Assembly: GCF_000422325.1 (NCBI RefSeq)
Contig: NZ_KE383818.1
Coordinates: 245,245-309,244 of the forward strand
DNA: 64,000 nucleotides
Reading direction: 5' to 3'
Source of the DNA: Marinospirillum minutulum DSM 6287
GTDB taxonomy: Bacteria > Pseudomonadota > Gammaproteobacteria > Pseudomonadales > Halomonadaceae
Made by a program: the position numbers and the translations under genes
The notes under the pieces: model-generated
Told to the model about the DNA's origin: nothing
What the model saw: the letters and a program-made list of their open reading frames with translations, nothing else
Database searches by the model: none
Shown here: piece by piece, positions 1-8,985 of the stretch
How positions within the stretch are numbered: the first letter of the stretch is position 1
Layout of the letters: the number at the start of each line of letters is the position of its first letter

Positions 1-544
1 TTTCATGGGTGATTCTTTTTAACCAGTCAGCATCACTTTCTTCTAGGCCTTCATCGTCTTTAAGTTTACGAATTAAGTGTGTATGGCTAAGGGTATGGTT
101 AGCAATAATGCCTCCCGCTTCTTGCGCTTCTTTTAGTTGTGCCCAACTCATGTATAAGGGGCGTTTTTCATTAACAGGGTTGGCGTTAACAAAAATAGTA
201 AAAGGTAATTTCCTTTCTTTCAAAATGGGTAAAGCTTCTTCATACACGCTGATATACCCATCATCAAAAGTAATAACGGCTACTTTATCGGGAAGCGGGC
301 GACGGCGCTTTATTTGCTGGGTAACTCGATCAATTGGCCAAACTTCAAAACCATCTTTTTCTAGCATATCTAGGTGTTGAATAAAGTCGGCGGGTGAGGT
401 GCTGGTAGAAGGGGGCGTACGAGTACTAATGTGATGGTACATAAGCACTGTCGCATGGTAATAAGCAACCGGTGCTTGTTCTTCAGCAAAGGCTGTGTGA
501 GTGCTTAGTAGGAGCAATAAAGGCAATAAATATTTTAGTAGCAT
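1..544 (-). CDS. polysaccharide deacetylase family protein (partial, 3' end off window)
   Basis: Reading the minus strand from the ATG at 544 gives an uninterrupted frame that runs off the left edge (about 181 codons). It opens with a classic signal peptide (hydrophobic residues 3-15, ending THTAFA), so the product is exported. It contains the NodB-type motifs MYHH near the N terminus, TFDDGY (catalytic Asp and metal-binding Asp) and NHTLSHTHL (the HxxxH metal site). These define a carbohydrate esterase family 4 deacetylase, probably acting on peptidoglycan or an exopolysaccharide such as poly-GlcNAc (PgaB-like N-terminal domain). The substrate cannot be decided because the C terminus is missing. 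The start lies 18 bp from the stop of a fragment of the upstream J-domain gene, so the two may be co-transcribed. Confidence 0.85.
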   Translation of the reverse strand, partial: MLLKYLLPLLLLLSTHTAFAEEQAPVAYYHATVLMYHHISTRTPPSTSTSPADFIQHLDMLEKDGFEVWPIDRVTQQIKRRRPLPDKVAVITFDDGYISVYEEALPILKERKLPFTIFVNANPVNEKRPLYMSWAQLKEAQEAGGIIANHTLSHTHLIRKLKDDEGLEESDADWLKRITHE

Positions 545-562
545 AGTTAGGTATTCCAGCAA

Positions 563-1162
563 TTATTTAAGCAAAGGGCGCAATACTTCCATTGCTTCAT
601 TAATGGTTTGTAGTTTCTCTGCATCGCCACCTCGGTCTGGGTGGTGCTGCATGGCAAGTCTGCGGTAGCTGAGTTTGATTTCTTTACTTGAAACACCTTC
701 TTGCAGACCCAGAGTTTTAAGTGCTTTGGCTTTAAGACCGCCACCGCTAAAAACACTTTCTTCATGCAGACGCTTCCAAAAGTTATTGAGTGCGGTTTCT
801 ATGTCTTGCTGGGTGGTTTTTTCCAACATGTCCATATCAAGATAATAGTCTCGCATAGGATCATGCTCTTGTAAGGCTGGGCTACCAGGCATATAGGTTT
901 GTAACTGTAGGCGCACGGCAGTTATTTCTAGGTGGCCTTTAGCCGTTCGCCACAAGTCATCTCGTAACTGGTAAAGGGCATTGTAAAGTAGAAAATGGGT
1001 ACGAAAGAGCTTTACATTGTCACTAAAAGTGTCTGGTTCAAGCTTAATTGTTCCTTTTTCATCTAGCGCTTTTAATAAAGTATGTTCGTTAACGCCCTCT
1101 GGAAAAGAACGTAAAACCTCAATTAGATCTTCAAAAAGTCTAGTTTCCTGTAACGCTGTCAT
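563..1162 (-). CDS. DnaJ-related (J-domain) protein
   Basis: This 199-residue protein has a C-terminal J domain of about 60 residues. The diagnostic HPD tripeptide (QHHPDRGGD) follows a helix rich in basic residues ([13 protein letters not shown]). The N-terminal two thirds match the DnaJ-related N-terminal family found in gammaproteobacteria, a helical domain of unknown function with [13 protein letters not shown] in its middle. It should recruit and stimulate a DnaK-type Hsp70, but its client is unknown. It is divergent from ttcA with about 130 bp between starts, an arrangement also known from Pseudomonas. This gene and djlA are the two J-domain proteins in the window; this one has no membrane segment. 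Confidence 0.85.
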   Translation of the reverse strand: MTALQETRLFEDLIEVLRSFPEGVNEHTLLKALDEKGTIKLEPDTFSDNVKLFRTHFLLYNALYQLRDDLWRTAKGHLEITAVRLQLQTYMPGSPALQEHDPMRDYYLDMDMLEKTTQQDIETALNNFWKRLHEESVFSGGGLKAKALKTLGLQEGVSSKEIKLSYRRLAMQHHPDRGGDAEKLQTINEAMEVLRPLLK

Positions 1163-1292
1163 AGCTTAGATGGCCTTAAATATCTTTTTTTCTAATCGGG
1201 GATGTTAGCAGGGCTAAGCGAGATAGAATACGCTTTAGACCATTTACATTTTATGAGACTTTAGTTAACTTGCGCCTTTGATCACTAAGTAA

Positions 1293-2159
1293 ATGGTAAT
1301 GACCATGCAGGATTTGCTTCCTAAAGCCCGAAAAGAATTTAATAAATTACAAAAACGCCTGCGCCGAGAAATGGGCCAAGCCATTGCTGACTTTAACATG
1401 ATACAGGAAGGTGACAAGGTTATGGTCTGTCTCTCAGGAGGCAAGGACTCTTTTACACTTCTACACATTTTAATGGCCTTACAAAAAAGTGCACCCATTC
1501 AATTTGAGTTAGTGGCGGTTAATTTAGACCAAAAGCAACCTGGCTTTCCTGAAGAAGTGTTGCCAGCTTATTTAGAAAAAGTAGGTGTGCCTTTTCATAT
1601 TCTGGAAAAAGATACCTACAGTATCGTTAAAGAAAAAATTACCGAAGGCAAGACTACCTGCGGATTATGCTCTCGCTTACGCCGTGGCAACCTTTATGGT
1701 TTTGCAGAAAAAATAGGTGCAACCAAAATTGCTTTGGGTCACCACAAAGATGACATGCTAGAAACTTTGTTTTTGAATTTGTTCTTTGGTGGCAGCTTAA
1801 AGTCGATGCCACCTAAACTGTTATCGGATGATAAAAAGAATATTGTTATACGGCCGTTAGCTTATAGCCGCGAAAAAGACATTCTGGCTTTTGCTGAGCA
1901 AATGGATTTTCCTATTATTCCCTGCAACCTGTGTGGCTCTCAAGAAAACTTACAGCGTCAGGTTATTAAAGGCATGTTGGCTGATTGGGAAAAGCAGTAC
2001 CCAGCACGAATTGAAACCATGGCTAATGCTTTGCAAAAGGTAGCACCTTCGCAGTTGGCGGACACCAGTGCTTTTGATTTTGCCGGTTTAGAAGAAGAAA
2101 GAGCCAGAGCTATGGCAGATAGAATTCAACTAGTGAATGCTCTGGCTACAGAAGCCTAA
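1293..2159 (+). CDS. ttcA: tRNA 2-thiocytidine(32) synthetase TtcA
   Basis: TtcA uses ATP and an iron-sulfur cluster to thiolate C32 of certain tRNAs. The 288-residue protein shows the PP-loop ATPase motif SGGKDS near residue 50. It also has two CxxC pairs that bind the [4Fe-4S] cluster (CGLC around 127-130 and CNLC around 211-214) and the HHKDDMLET stretch typical of the TtcA/TilS superfamily. Length fits the family (about 270-310). Three in-frame ATGs lie within the first five codons (1293, 1299, 1305), so the exact start is uncertain by a few residues. It converges with apt across 18 bp with no intrinsic terminator. Confidence 0.96.
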   Translation: MVMTMQDLLPKARKEFNKLQKRLRREMGQAIADFNMIQEGDKVMVCLSGGKDSFTLLHILMALQKSAPIQFELVAVNLDQKQPGFPEEVLPAYLEKVGVPFHILEKDTYSIVKEKITEGKTTCGLCSRLRRGNLYGFAEKIGATKIALGHHKDDMLETLFLNLFFGGSLKSMPPKLLSDDKKNIVIRPLAYSREKDILAFAEQMDFPIIPCNLCGSQENLQRQVIKGMLADWEKQYPARIETMANALQKVAPSQLADTSAFDFAGLEEERARAMADRIQLVNALATEA

Positions 2160-2177
2160 AATTAATGCTTAGGGGTG

Positions 2178-2717
2178 CTATTCGCCTTCAAAGGCCATAA
2201 TGGAGTAAGCGCTAATGCCTAGTTCAAGCAGGCGCTCGCTACCGCCCTTGTCGGGCAAATCTATTAAGGTAGCAACTTCATGCACTTCAGCATTTTGGCG
2301 GCGAATAAGTGTTGCTGCTGCAATTAAGCTGCCGCCACTGGCTAAAATATCATCAAATAACAGTACTCTGTCGCCTTCGTTAAGCATACCTTGGCGCATT
2401 TCTAAAGTGCGATCGCCTTGGGTGCTAGGTGCTCGTTCAAATAATACTTCACCTGGCTCTTCCCCAAAGTCTCTAATAAGCACTAGAGGTAGGTTTAACC
2501 GATAGGCTAGAACAGCAGCAAACATAGTGCCACGGCCTTTTAAAGCAACAATACGGTCGATTTTAGAGCCTAAATAGCGCTGGGCTAGCTCACTCGTAAT
2601 AAAGTGCAGCGCACCCGTTTCATTCAGAAGACTTGATAGGTCGCGAGTATAAGACCCTTTTTTGGGAAAATCCTTGTGTATTTTAACTAGCTGTTTAAGT
2701 GAAAATTCATCAAGCAT
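2178..2717 (-). CDS. apt: adenine phosphoribosyltransferase
   Basis: Apt salvages adenine by transferring ribose 5-phosphate from PRPP to form AMP in the cytosol. At 179 residues it has family length. The PRPP-binding motif is visible as VLLFDDILASGGS (acidic pair followed by a small-residue loop), and the hood region as FERAPSTQGDRTLEMR. It stands alone between ttcA (convergent) and the anr-type regulator (40 bp upstream, same strand). The start is the only reasonable ATG and the protein begins directly with the usual N-terminal helix. Confidence 0.95.
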   Translation of the reverse strand: MLDEFSLKQLVKIHKDFPKKGSYTRDLSSLLNETGALHFITSELAQRYLGSKIDRIVALKGRGTMFAAVLAYRLNLPLVLIRDFGEEPGEVLFERAPSTQGDRTLEMRQGMLNEGDRVLLFDDILASGGSLIAAATLIRRQNAEVHEVATLIDLPDKGGSERLLELGISAYSIMAFEGE

Positions 2718-2757
2718 GAGTTTTACCCTCTTAATTGATTAACTGAATGCAGTAGCT

Positions 2758-3540
2758 TTATTGGCTTGCAGCAACTTTACTGCCTATCTCTGCATCATAG
2801 TCATTTAAATCAGCTACTTCTAATAATTGTTGTCTATCCGTAATATGAACTTCTTTACCATTGACTGCGATCATCTTTGTGCTTTGAAAACGAGTAAAGA
2901 CACGGCTGACAGTTTCTACAGCTAAGCCAAGGTAATTGCCTATTTCGTTACGTGACATAGGTAGGCGGAAGGTATAAGGGGAATAACCACGACGCTTAAA
3001 GCGAGCAGATAGGTTAGCTAAAAAGGTAGCAACTCTTTCTTCTGCACTTTTTTTAGATAGTAAAAGCATCATTTGTTTGTCTTCACGCAGCTCTTTACTC
3101 ATGCAACTAAAAATTTGCCGGCGTAAGTCTGGAAGTGAGTTGGAAAGCTCTTGAAGGCGTGAATAAGGAATTTCACAAACGGTTGTGGTTTCTAAGGCTT
3201 TGGCTGAAACTGGGTAGGAGACGCAATCTATACCATCTAAACCAACTAGCTCACTAGGGAGATGGAAGTTGGTAATTTGTTCTTCGCCATCGTTAGTCAT
3301 TATGTAGTTTTTTAAGCTACCCGACCTAACGGCATAAACTGAATCGAAGGCATCACCTTGTCGAAATAGATGCTCACCTTTTTTTAAGGGTTGACGACGC
3401 TTTATAATATTGTCGAGTTGATCTATATCTTCTAAATTTAGCGATAAAGGCAAGCAGAGTGAACTTAGGCTACAAGTCATACAGCGTGGCTCTTTACTTA
3501 GGTTCAGGCAACTTCCTTTTTTTTGTAATCTGCTGTTCAT
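2758..3540 (-). CDS. anr: FNR/ANR-type oxygen-sensing transcription regulator
   Basis: This is a Crp-family regulator whose [4Fe-4S] cluster senses oxygen. I place the start at the ATG at 3540, which has an AGGAG ribosome-binding site 8 nt upstream, rather than the longer frame opening at 3591. With that start the cysteines fall at 20, 23, 29 and 122, exactly the cluster ligands of E. coli FNR, and the protein is 260 residues (FNR is 250). The C-terminal helix-turn-helix contains VETVSR, whose E..SR residues read TTGAT half-sites. It lies 123 bp downstream of hemN and in the same neighbourhood as the cbb3 oxidase genes it would be expected to activate. An imperfect TTGAC-ATAA-CGCAA element lies just upstream, too weak to claim autoregulation. 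Confidence 0.94.
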   Translation of the reverse strand: MNSRLQKKGSCLNLSKEPRCMTCSLSSLCLPLSLNLEDIDQLDNIIKRRQPLKKGEHLFRQGDAFDSVYAVRSGSLKNYIMTNDGEEQITNFHLPSELVGLDGIDCVSYPVSAKALETTTVCEIPYSRLQELSNSLPDLRRQIFSCMSKELREDKQMMLLLSKKSAEERVATFLANLSARFKRRGYSPYTFRLPMSRNEIGNYLGLAVETVSRVFTRFQSTKMIAVNGKEVHITDRQQLLEVADLNDYDAEIGSKVAASQ

Positions 3541-3663
3541 CACCAACACTCCTAGTTCAAAAACTTGACATAACGCAACTACTTTTACCATGAGTTAAGT
3601 GACAAGGCAATGCAGCTAAGGTTTTACCCTAGCTGCCTAGGATTATTGTTAGTCGGTTAATTT

Positions 3664-5061
3664 TTAGATAATTCTAGAAAATGCTTTTCCTATGCTCTCT
3701 TGGTCTAAATAGGCATCAAATACCATACAGATGCTGCGTATAAGTAAACGACCAGCTGGTGTGACTTCTAGCTGATTACCTTCTATGTTTAGCAGACCAT
3801 CGGCTTGGTGTTGTTTTAATAGGTTAAGCTCTTTAGCAAAATAGTTAGCAAAGTTTATTTTATGCTGCTTTGCAAAAAAATCACCATCTAAACTAAAGTG
3901 GCAGATAAGTTGGTTGATTGCCGCACGACGAATCAGGTCGTCTTGGCTAAGCGTCATGCCCTTAATCGTAGCAAAACGACCCTGACCAATTTTTGCTTCA
4001 TAGCTTTCGGTATCATAATCATTCTGAGCGTAGGTTGGCCCTACCTGGCTAATTGAAGACGTACCCATAGCAATTAAGTCGCATTCTGAGTGGGTTGTAT
4101 AGCCTTGGAAATTACGGTGCAGGCGACCTTCTTGTTGGGCTATGGCTAGGCTATCTTCAGGTTTGGCAAAATGATCCATGCCAATAAATACATAGCCAGC
4201 ATCGACTAGACGAGTAATGGTTTGTTCAAGAATTTTTAGCTTGTCATCAGGGCTAGGTAGGTCATCGGCGTTAATACGACGCTGGGGTTTAAAGCGTTCA
4301 GGCAAATGAGCATAGTTAAAAACTGACAAGCGGTCAGGGTTAATTTCTATCACTTCTTCTAAGGTAGCAGCAAAGGTTTCGGGTGTTTGATGCGGCAGCC
4401 CATAAATTAGGTCTAAATTTAATGAGCGAAAGCCGAGTTCTCTGGCTTGAATAATTGCACCTTCAGTCATGTCTCTGGGCTGTACGCGGTTTACTGCTTC
4501 TTGCACCTTAGGGTTTAAATCTTGTAAGCCAAAACTAACACGGTTGAAGCCAATTTCTCTAAGCAGGGCTAGGGTATCTGGCTCTATTTCTCGTGGATCT
4601 ATCTCAATTGAGTAATCACCTAGATCATCGTCACGCAAGTTAAAGCGTTTACGCGTTTCGCGCATTAACTCTCGCATTTGTTCATGAGATAAGAAAGTAG
4701 GTGTGCCTCCACCCCAATGCAATTGGTTGACTGGGCGGCTGGTATCTAGGTGTTTGGCAACCAAGTCCATTTCTTTAATGAGGTGCTCTAAATAGGGTTC
4801 GCAACGGCCTGTATCGCGGGTGGCAATTTTATTACAGCCACAGTAGAAGCAAATTTTGGCACAAAAAGGAATGTGGAAGTAAAGGGATAAGGGTGCTGCG
4901 CTTGCATTGCTGTTGATCAGTGCTTGGGTAAATTCATCTGACTGAAAAGCATCATGAAATTGAGGTGCTGTAGGATAGGAGGTGTAGCGAGGCCCAGCTA
5001 GGTTATAGCGATCGACCAGCTTAGGGTTCCACTCAAAGTTTTTATGATTTACTTGGCTCAT
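3664..5061 (-). CDS. hemN: oxygen-independent coproporphyrinogen III oxidase
   Basis: HemN is a radical-SAM enzyme that decarboxylates coproporphyrinogen III to protoporphyrinogen IX without oxygen, for haem synthesis under micro-aerobic conditions. The 465-residue protein has the cluster motif CAKICFYC (CxxxCxxC, followed by the typical extra GCNK). It also has the radical-SAM strand LHWGGGTPTF and the C-terminal HemN domain, matching the usual length of about 457. It sits between the cbb3 assembly genes and the FNR-type regulator, a common cluster that ties haem supply to high-affinity respiration. The 42 bp to the upstream membrane-protein gene leaves room for co-transcription. Confidence 0.96.
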   Translation of the reverse strand: MSQVNHKNFEWNPKLVDRYNLAGPRYTSYPTAPQFHDAFQSDEFTQALINSNASAAPLSLYFHIPFCAKICFYCGCNKIATRDTGRCEPYLEHLIKEMDLVAKHLDTSRPVNQLHWGGGTPTFLSHEQMRELMRETRKRFNLRDDDLGDYSIEIDPREIEPDTLALLREIGFNRVSFGLQDLNPKVQEAVNRVQPRDMTEGAIIQARELGFRSLNLDLIYGLPHQTPETFAATLEEVIEINPDRLSVFNYAHLPERFKPQRRINADDLPSPDDKLKILEQTITRLVDAGYVFIGMDHFAKPEDSLAIAQQEGRLHRNFQGYTTHSECDLIAMGTSSISQVGPTYAQNDYDTESYEAKIGQGRFATIKGMTLSQDDLIRRAAINQLICHFSLDGDFFAKQHKINFANYFAKELNLLKQHQADGLLNIEGNQLEVTPAGRLLIRSICMVFDAYLDQESIGKAFSRII

Positions 5062-5103
5062 TGTTTCGCCTCTTTTTATGCGGTCAAAAGGGTTGGATTT
5101 TTG

Positions 5104-5784
5104 TTAACTCATTAAGGGCCAGGCTAACCAGCAAGCAAAGCCTAAAAGTAATACTGCTGAAGCTTGACGCCACAAGGGCTGGCGCAGTAAAGCAGTGAGC
5201 TGCCTAGCAGCAGCACCTGTAGCTAGTAGGGTAGGTAGTGTACCTAAACCAAAAGCCAACATAAGTAGCCCACCGTTAAGGCTAGAGCCACTACTTAAAG
5301 CAAGTAGCAGCATTGAATAAACTAACCCACAGGGTAACCAGCCCCAAATTAAGCCAATCAATAAGGCTTGCCCCGGGTTTTGTACCGGCATAAGTTTACG
5401 GCCTAAAGGTTCTAGGTAACGCCAAAGGTATTTGCCCAAGGCTTCAACGCGAGTGAGTCCTGTCCACCATTGGCCGACATAAAACGCCATAAGCACTAGC
5501 ATTAAAACAGCTAGCCAACTGAGTAGTTGGGTGATGGCTTTAATTTCACCAATAAGTAACTGACCTAAACCACCAATTAACATACCTGCCAGCATGTAGC
5601 TGATAATGCGACCTAGGTTGTAGGTCAGCATTAAGGCAGCAATACGCAAGGGGTGGCGGCGACTGGGGGGTAAAGCAAAACTTAAAGCACTAACAATGCC
5701 GCCGCACATACCTATGCAGTGGCCACCACCTAAAAGGCCCGCAATAAAGGCGGTGATGAGTCCGGCACTTAGTAGTTCGGTCAT
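5104..5784 (-). CDS. TauE/SafE (UreH-like) family membrane protein of the cbb3 cluster
   Basis: This 226-residue protein has several hydrophobic membrane segments. Glycine-rich N-terminal motifs (GLLGGGHCIGMCGGIVSAL) carry the HCIGMCGG signature of the UreH-like/sulfite-exporter TauE-SafE branch, and a second PCGLVY motif lies mid-protein. Members with these paired His/Cys motifs are regularly encoded after ccoS, and metal (copper) handling during cbb3 oxidase assembly has been suggested. The substrate is not shown by the sequence. Its start overlaps the ccoS stop by 4 nt (ATGA), so the two are translationally coupled, and it should be read as part of the ccoGHIS operon. Confidence 0.85.
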   Translation of the reverse strand: MTELLSAGLITAFIAGLLGGGHCIGMCGGIVSALSFALPPSRRHPLRIAALMLTYNLGRIISYMLAGMLIGGLGQLLIGEIKAITQLLSWLAVLMLVLMAFYVGQWWTGLTRVEALGKYLWRYLEPLGRKLMPVQNPGQALLIGLIWGWLPCGLVYSMLLLALSSGSSLNGGLLMLAFGLGTLPTLLATGAAARQLTALLRQPLWRQASAVLLLGFACWLAWPLMS

Positions 5785-5990
5785 TTTTTACTGGTTTCGC
5801 TGGCGTCAGCTTCTTCGCTAGTCGATTTGTCAGCTGTACTGTGCTGAGGTTCGTCATCATCAAAAAGAATAGAGTAGGCAGGTCCTTCTAAATCTTCGAA
5901 TTGATCATTTTTAACCGCCCAAAAAAAGGCCCATATAGCAAGGCTTAATAGTACAATTGATAAGGGAATCAGCAGAAATAATATATTCAT
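5781..5990 (-). CDS. ccoS: cbb3 oxidase maturation protein CcoS
   Basis: A 69-residue protein with one N-terminal membrane helix (residues about 3-25, ending WAFFWAVKN) followed by QFEDLEGPAYSILFDDD. That QFEDLEGPA stretch is the hallmark of CcoS/FixS, after which comes a charged cytoplasmic tail. CcoS is needed for insertion of haem and copper cofactors into the CcoN subunit. It lies 10 bp after ccoI and overlaps the next gene by 4 nt, the standard ccoGHIS order. Confidence 0.95.
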   Translation of the reverse strand: MNILFLLIPLSIVLLSLAIWAFFWAVKNDQFEDLEGPAYSILFDDDEPQHSTADKSTSEEADASETSKK

Positions 5991-6000
5991 AGTGTGCCTC

Positions 6001-8475
6001 TTAAGTACTTTTGGCAGATTGCTGAGTTTGCACTTGCTTCTTTTGCTCGCTCAGGCGTTGCTCACTGGCTTTATCTCTTAAGCGCAAGGCATTAAGCACA
6101 ACGAGTAGTGAGCTACTGGTCATACCTAAGGCAGCAAGCCAGGGTGGTACTAAACCCATACTAGCAGCAGGGAGCGCAATCAGGTTATACACTAATGACA
6201 ACATCAAGTTTTGTTTAATAACCAGATAAGTCATACGTGCTTTTTGTAGCGCATGAGGAATTCTAATTAATCGACTTGAGAGTAAGAGGGTGTCAGCACT
6301 GGTTTTAGCTAGATCTGTAGCATCGCCCATGGCGATAGAAACTTGTGCTCCAGCAAGCACTGGAACATCATTCACACCATCACCCACCATAATAACTTGT
6401 CGGCCTTTTTTCTGTAAGGCTTGCAGGCGTTCTAGTTTAAGCTCTGGTGTCGCATTGGCAGTAAAGTGAGTTACACCAAGTTCTTTAGCTATGCTTTTAA
6501 CTGAACCTTCTTGGTCACCAGAGAGCAATTCAAAGGTGATTCCCATTTCTTTTAGTTCGTTTAGCATGGCTTTGCTATCTGGGCGGAGCTGGTCGCTTAA
6601 TCGAAACCAGCAAAGGGGCGTTTTATCATCAGCAAAAAGTAGCCATTGGCCTTCTTGCTCAGGTGGTTTAAGTAGGTCGGTAGGCCAAGCAAAATCAGCC
6701 CGACCTAAGCGGTATTCTTGGTTAGCAATTTGTGCACTTAAACCTTGTCCAGTGAAAGCTTGGATAGATTCAGCAATCAGGTTGGGATCACGCATCTCAG
6801 CAAAAGCACGAGCTATGGGGTGCTCTGATTGAGCTTCAAGTGCAGCAGCATAGCTTTTGATTTTATTTTTACGAGGGTCATCTTCAGTTCCTAACCAAAG
6901 CACAGATTTTAGCTCTAACCTTCCCTCGGTAAGCGTACCGGTTTTATCAAATATAATATGGTCTGCTTTGGCTAAACCCTCTAGCACATGACCACGAGTA
7001 ATAAGAACACCTTGGCGAGCGAGCGTGGCGTTAGCAACGGCTAGTGCAGTAGGTGTAGCTAGCGCAAGGGCGCAAGGGCAGGTGACAACAAGTAAGGCAA
7101 TAAGTACCCAAAAAGCACGGGATGCATCAATACCCATCCAAACAGTAAAAACCACCACTGAAATAATAAGCAAGGCTGCCACAAAATAGCGTGAGGCTTC
7201 GTTAGCAATACTGGCAATGCGGGGTTTTTCAGCAAGTGCGCGTTCACTTAAACGGGAAATACTAGCAAGGCGAACATCTTGGCCTGTTTTTTCAACACGA
7301 ACGGTCAGTGGGCTGTCGATATTTTGTGTGCCAGCTAAAACTTGATGTCCCGGATGACATGAAACGGGTAGGTATTCACCAGTCATGGTGGCCTGATTAA
7401 CGCTGGAGTGACCACTAACTATCACACCATCAATAGGAAAGGTGTGGCCTGGCTTTACCAAAATTAAGTCGCCAGCTTTAAGGTTGCGGCTAGGGATAAA
7501 ACTCTCTTGTTGGTTTTCATCAAGTAAAATAGCCGCTTGAGGAATTAAATCTTGTAGCGCGTTACCACCACTACCAATACGGTGGCGGGTTCGCATTTCT
7601 ATATAGCGGCCAAAGAGCAGAAAGAAGGTAAACATGGCAATTGCATAAAAGTGCAGTTCACCCGTTTGGGTCACTAAAGCCCAGACACTAGCACAATAGC
7701 CAAGCCCTATTGCTAGTGAAACGGGTACATCCATATTTAAGCGACGGTTTTTAAGCTCGTTTAAAGCGCTAGTAAAGAAGGGCCAAGCTGAATAGATAAC
7801 AACGGGCGTGGTGACCAGAAAAGAAAGCCACTGAAAAAGAAGAATAAACTCGGGTTCCATAAAGTTGGCCAACATGCCCGCTTCTAAGGAAATACCAAAC
7901 ATCATGGCTTGCATGGAACCTAAGGCAGCCACAATTAAACGACGTATGGCAGTTTTCTGTTCTTTTTCTAGCTTTTTTTGCTGTTCATCAGCTTGCCAAG
8001 GTTGAGCGCTGTAACCAATAGATTTGAATTCAGCCAGTAATTTACTAAAAGGAAGTTTGTTAATATCCCAGCGCAAACTGGTGCGTTGCGAGGTTAAATT
8101 AACGCCTGTGTACTCAACGCCTTCTAGGTTATTGATTTGGTTTTCAATCAACCAAGCGCAGGCAGCACAGGTAATACCATCAATAGCTAGGGTGGTTTCA
8201 GCAAAACCTTGGTCGTTAACATGCACAAACTCTTGCAGCAACTCGGGCGCATCGTAAACGGCAAGCTCTGCTAATTCACTTTCGCTTAGCTCAGGGCGAG
8301 CTGGTAGTTCAGTACGAAACTTATAGTAGCTTTCTAGCCCACCAAAAACGATTGCATTTGCAACAGCCTCGCAGCCAGGGCAGCAGAGGCTTTCTTGTTG
8401 CTCGTTAACGGTGACACTAAAGTGGCTATTTTGGGGAACAGGTTCACCGCAGTGAAAACAGGATTCCTGTGACAT
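6001..8475 (-). CDS. ccoI: copper-translocating P-type ATPase CcoI/FixI
   Basis: CcoI supplies copper for cbb3 oxidase assembly in the membrane. The 824-residue protein begins with a Cys-rich segment (CFHCGEPVP and CCPGCEA), the extra N-terminal zinc-ribbon-like region of the FixI type. A heavy-metal-associated domain follows with GITCAACAW. The P-type ATPase core then shows the transmembrane CPC metal site (TCPCALALATPTAL), the phosphorylation motif DKTGTLTEG, the actuator TGE (MTGEYLPV) and the hinge GDGVNDVPVL. The usual HP dipeptide is present as SEHPIA. It lies 6 bp after ccoH and 10 bp before ccoS, in an operon. Confidence 0.97.
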   Translation of the reverse strand: MSQESCFHCGEPVPQNSHFSVTVNEQQESLCCPGCEAVANAIVFGGLESYYKFRTELPARPELSESELAELAVYDAPELLQEFVHVNDQGFAETTLAIDGITCAACAWLIENQINNLEGVEYTGVNLTSQRTSLRWDINKLPFSKLLAEFKSIGYSAQPWQADEQQKKLEKEQKTAIRRLIVAALGSMQAMMFGISLEAGMLANFMEPEFILLFQWLSFLVTTPVVIYSAWPFFTSALNELKNRRLNMDVPVSLAIGLGYCASVWALVTQTGELHFYAIAMFTFFLLFGRYIEMRTRHRIGSGGNALQDLIPQAAILLDENQQESFIPSRNLKAGDLILVKPGHTFPIDGVIVSGHSSVNQATMTGEYLPVSCHPGHQVLAGTQNIDSPLTVRVEKTGQDVRLASISRLSERALAEKPRIASIANEASRYFVAALLIISVVVFTVWMGIDASRAFWVLIALLVVTCPCALALATPTALAVANATLARQGVLITRGHVLEGLAKADHIIFDKTGTLTEGRLELKSVLWLGTEDDPRKNKIKSYAAALEAQSEHPIARAFAEMRDPNLIAESIQAFTGQGLSAQIANQEYRLGRADFAWPTDLLKPPEQEGQWLLFADDKTPLCWFRLSDQLRPDSKAMLNELKEMGITFELLSGDQEGSVKSIAKELGVTHFTANATPELKLERLQALQKKGRQVIMVGDGVNDVPVLAGAQVSIAMGDATDLAKTSADTLLLSSRLIRIPHALQKARMTYLVIKQNLMLSLVYNLIALPAASMGLVPPWLAALGMTSSSLLVVLNALRLRDKASEQRLSEQKKQVQTQQSAKST

Positions 8476-8481
8476 GGTGAT

Positions 8482-8985
8482 TTAGCGCTTACTAGGCAAA
8501 AGATCTAGAGGTTGCTGCAAAGGAAAATGACCACGACCATAAAGTCGCCATTCTTTTTGCGGCCCGTAAAGCTTTACATCCCAGTCATAAGCTACTTTTT
8601 GTGGCAGGTTGCCTAGGTAGCGACCAGAGCCAAGGTGTTGAACTGGTACAGAAAAATCTAAGGATGAGCGGGTAGGGTTTTCCATTAAAACAAGTAGTTG
8701 GTCTGGAAATGGAGCTAAGTCACCCACCAAAGTCATATTAAGCTTGCCCTGAGCAAAGCTAAGGCTGGCCTTTAAACCTTTTCTTTCTGCAACACGGTCT
8801 TGCTCAAAGGACTGGTTAATGCCTCGGCCTTCTTTGTAGTAGTTTTCGTTTACGGTCCCGTCATAATTAATTGAACCGACAACCAGTAGGGTTAGCCCTG
8901 TTAATACACCGGCAATGGCCGGCGAGAACGCCAGCCAAACCATGCCATTTTTATACCAAGGTTGATTGTTAGACTTGCTACTCAT
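8482..8985 (-). CDS. ccoH: FixH/CcoH family cbb3 assembly protein
   Basis: A 167-residue membrane-anchored protein. One N-terminal helix (about residues 12-36) starts after a short basic cytoplasmic tail with PWYKNGMVWLAF, the typical FixH beginning. It is followed by VNENYYKEGRGINQ, the conserved YYK segment of the family, then a beta-rich periplasmic domain. FixH/CcoH associates with cbb3 subunits during assembly. Its ATG shares 1 nt with the ccoG stop (TAATG), so translation is coupled. Sequence conservation in this family is low beyond the N terminus, so the call relies partly on context. Confidence 0.9.
   Translation of the reverse strand: MSSKSNNQPWYKNGMVWLAFSPAIAGVLTGLTLLVVGSINYDGTVNENYYKEGRGINQSFEQDRVAERKGLKASLSFAQGKLNMTLVGDLAPFPDQLLVLMENPTRSSLDFSVPVQHLGSGRYLGNLPQKVAYDWDVKLYGPQKEWRLYGRGHFPLQQPLDLLPSKR

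Noticed and set aside
3556..3569. TTGAC-ATAA-CGCAA as an FNR box for autoregulation of anr
   Set aside because: Only 7 of 10 positions match, with the second half poor; too weak without other support.
3612..3636. Inverted repeat GCAGCTA/TAGCTGC between hemN and anr as a terminator
   Set aside because: The 7-bp stem is not followed by a T-run on either strand.
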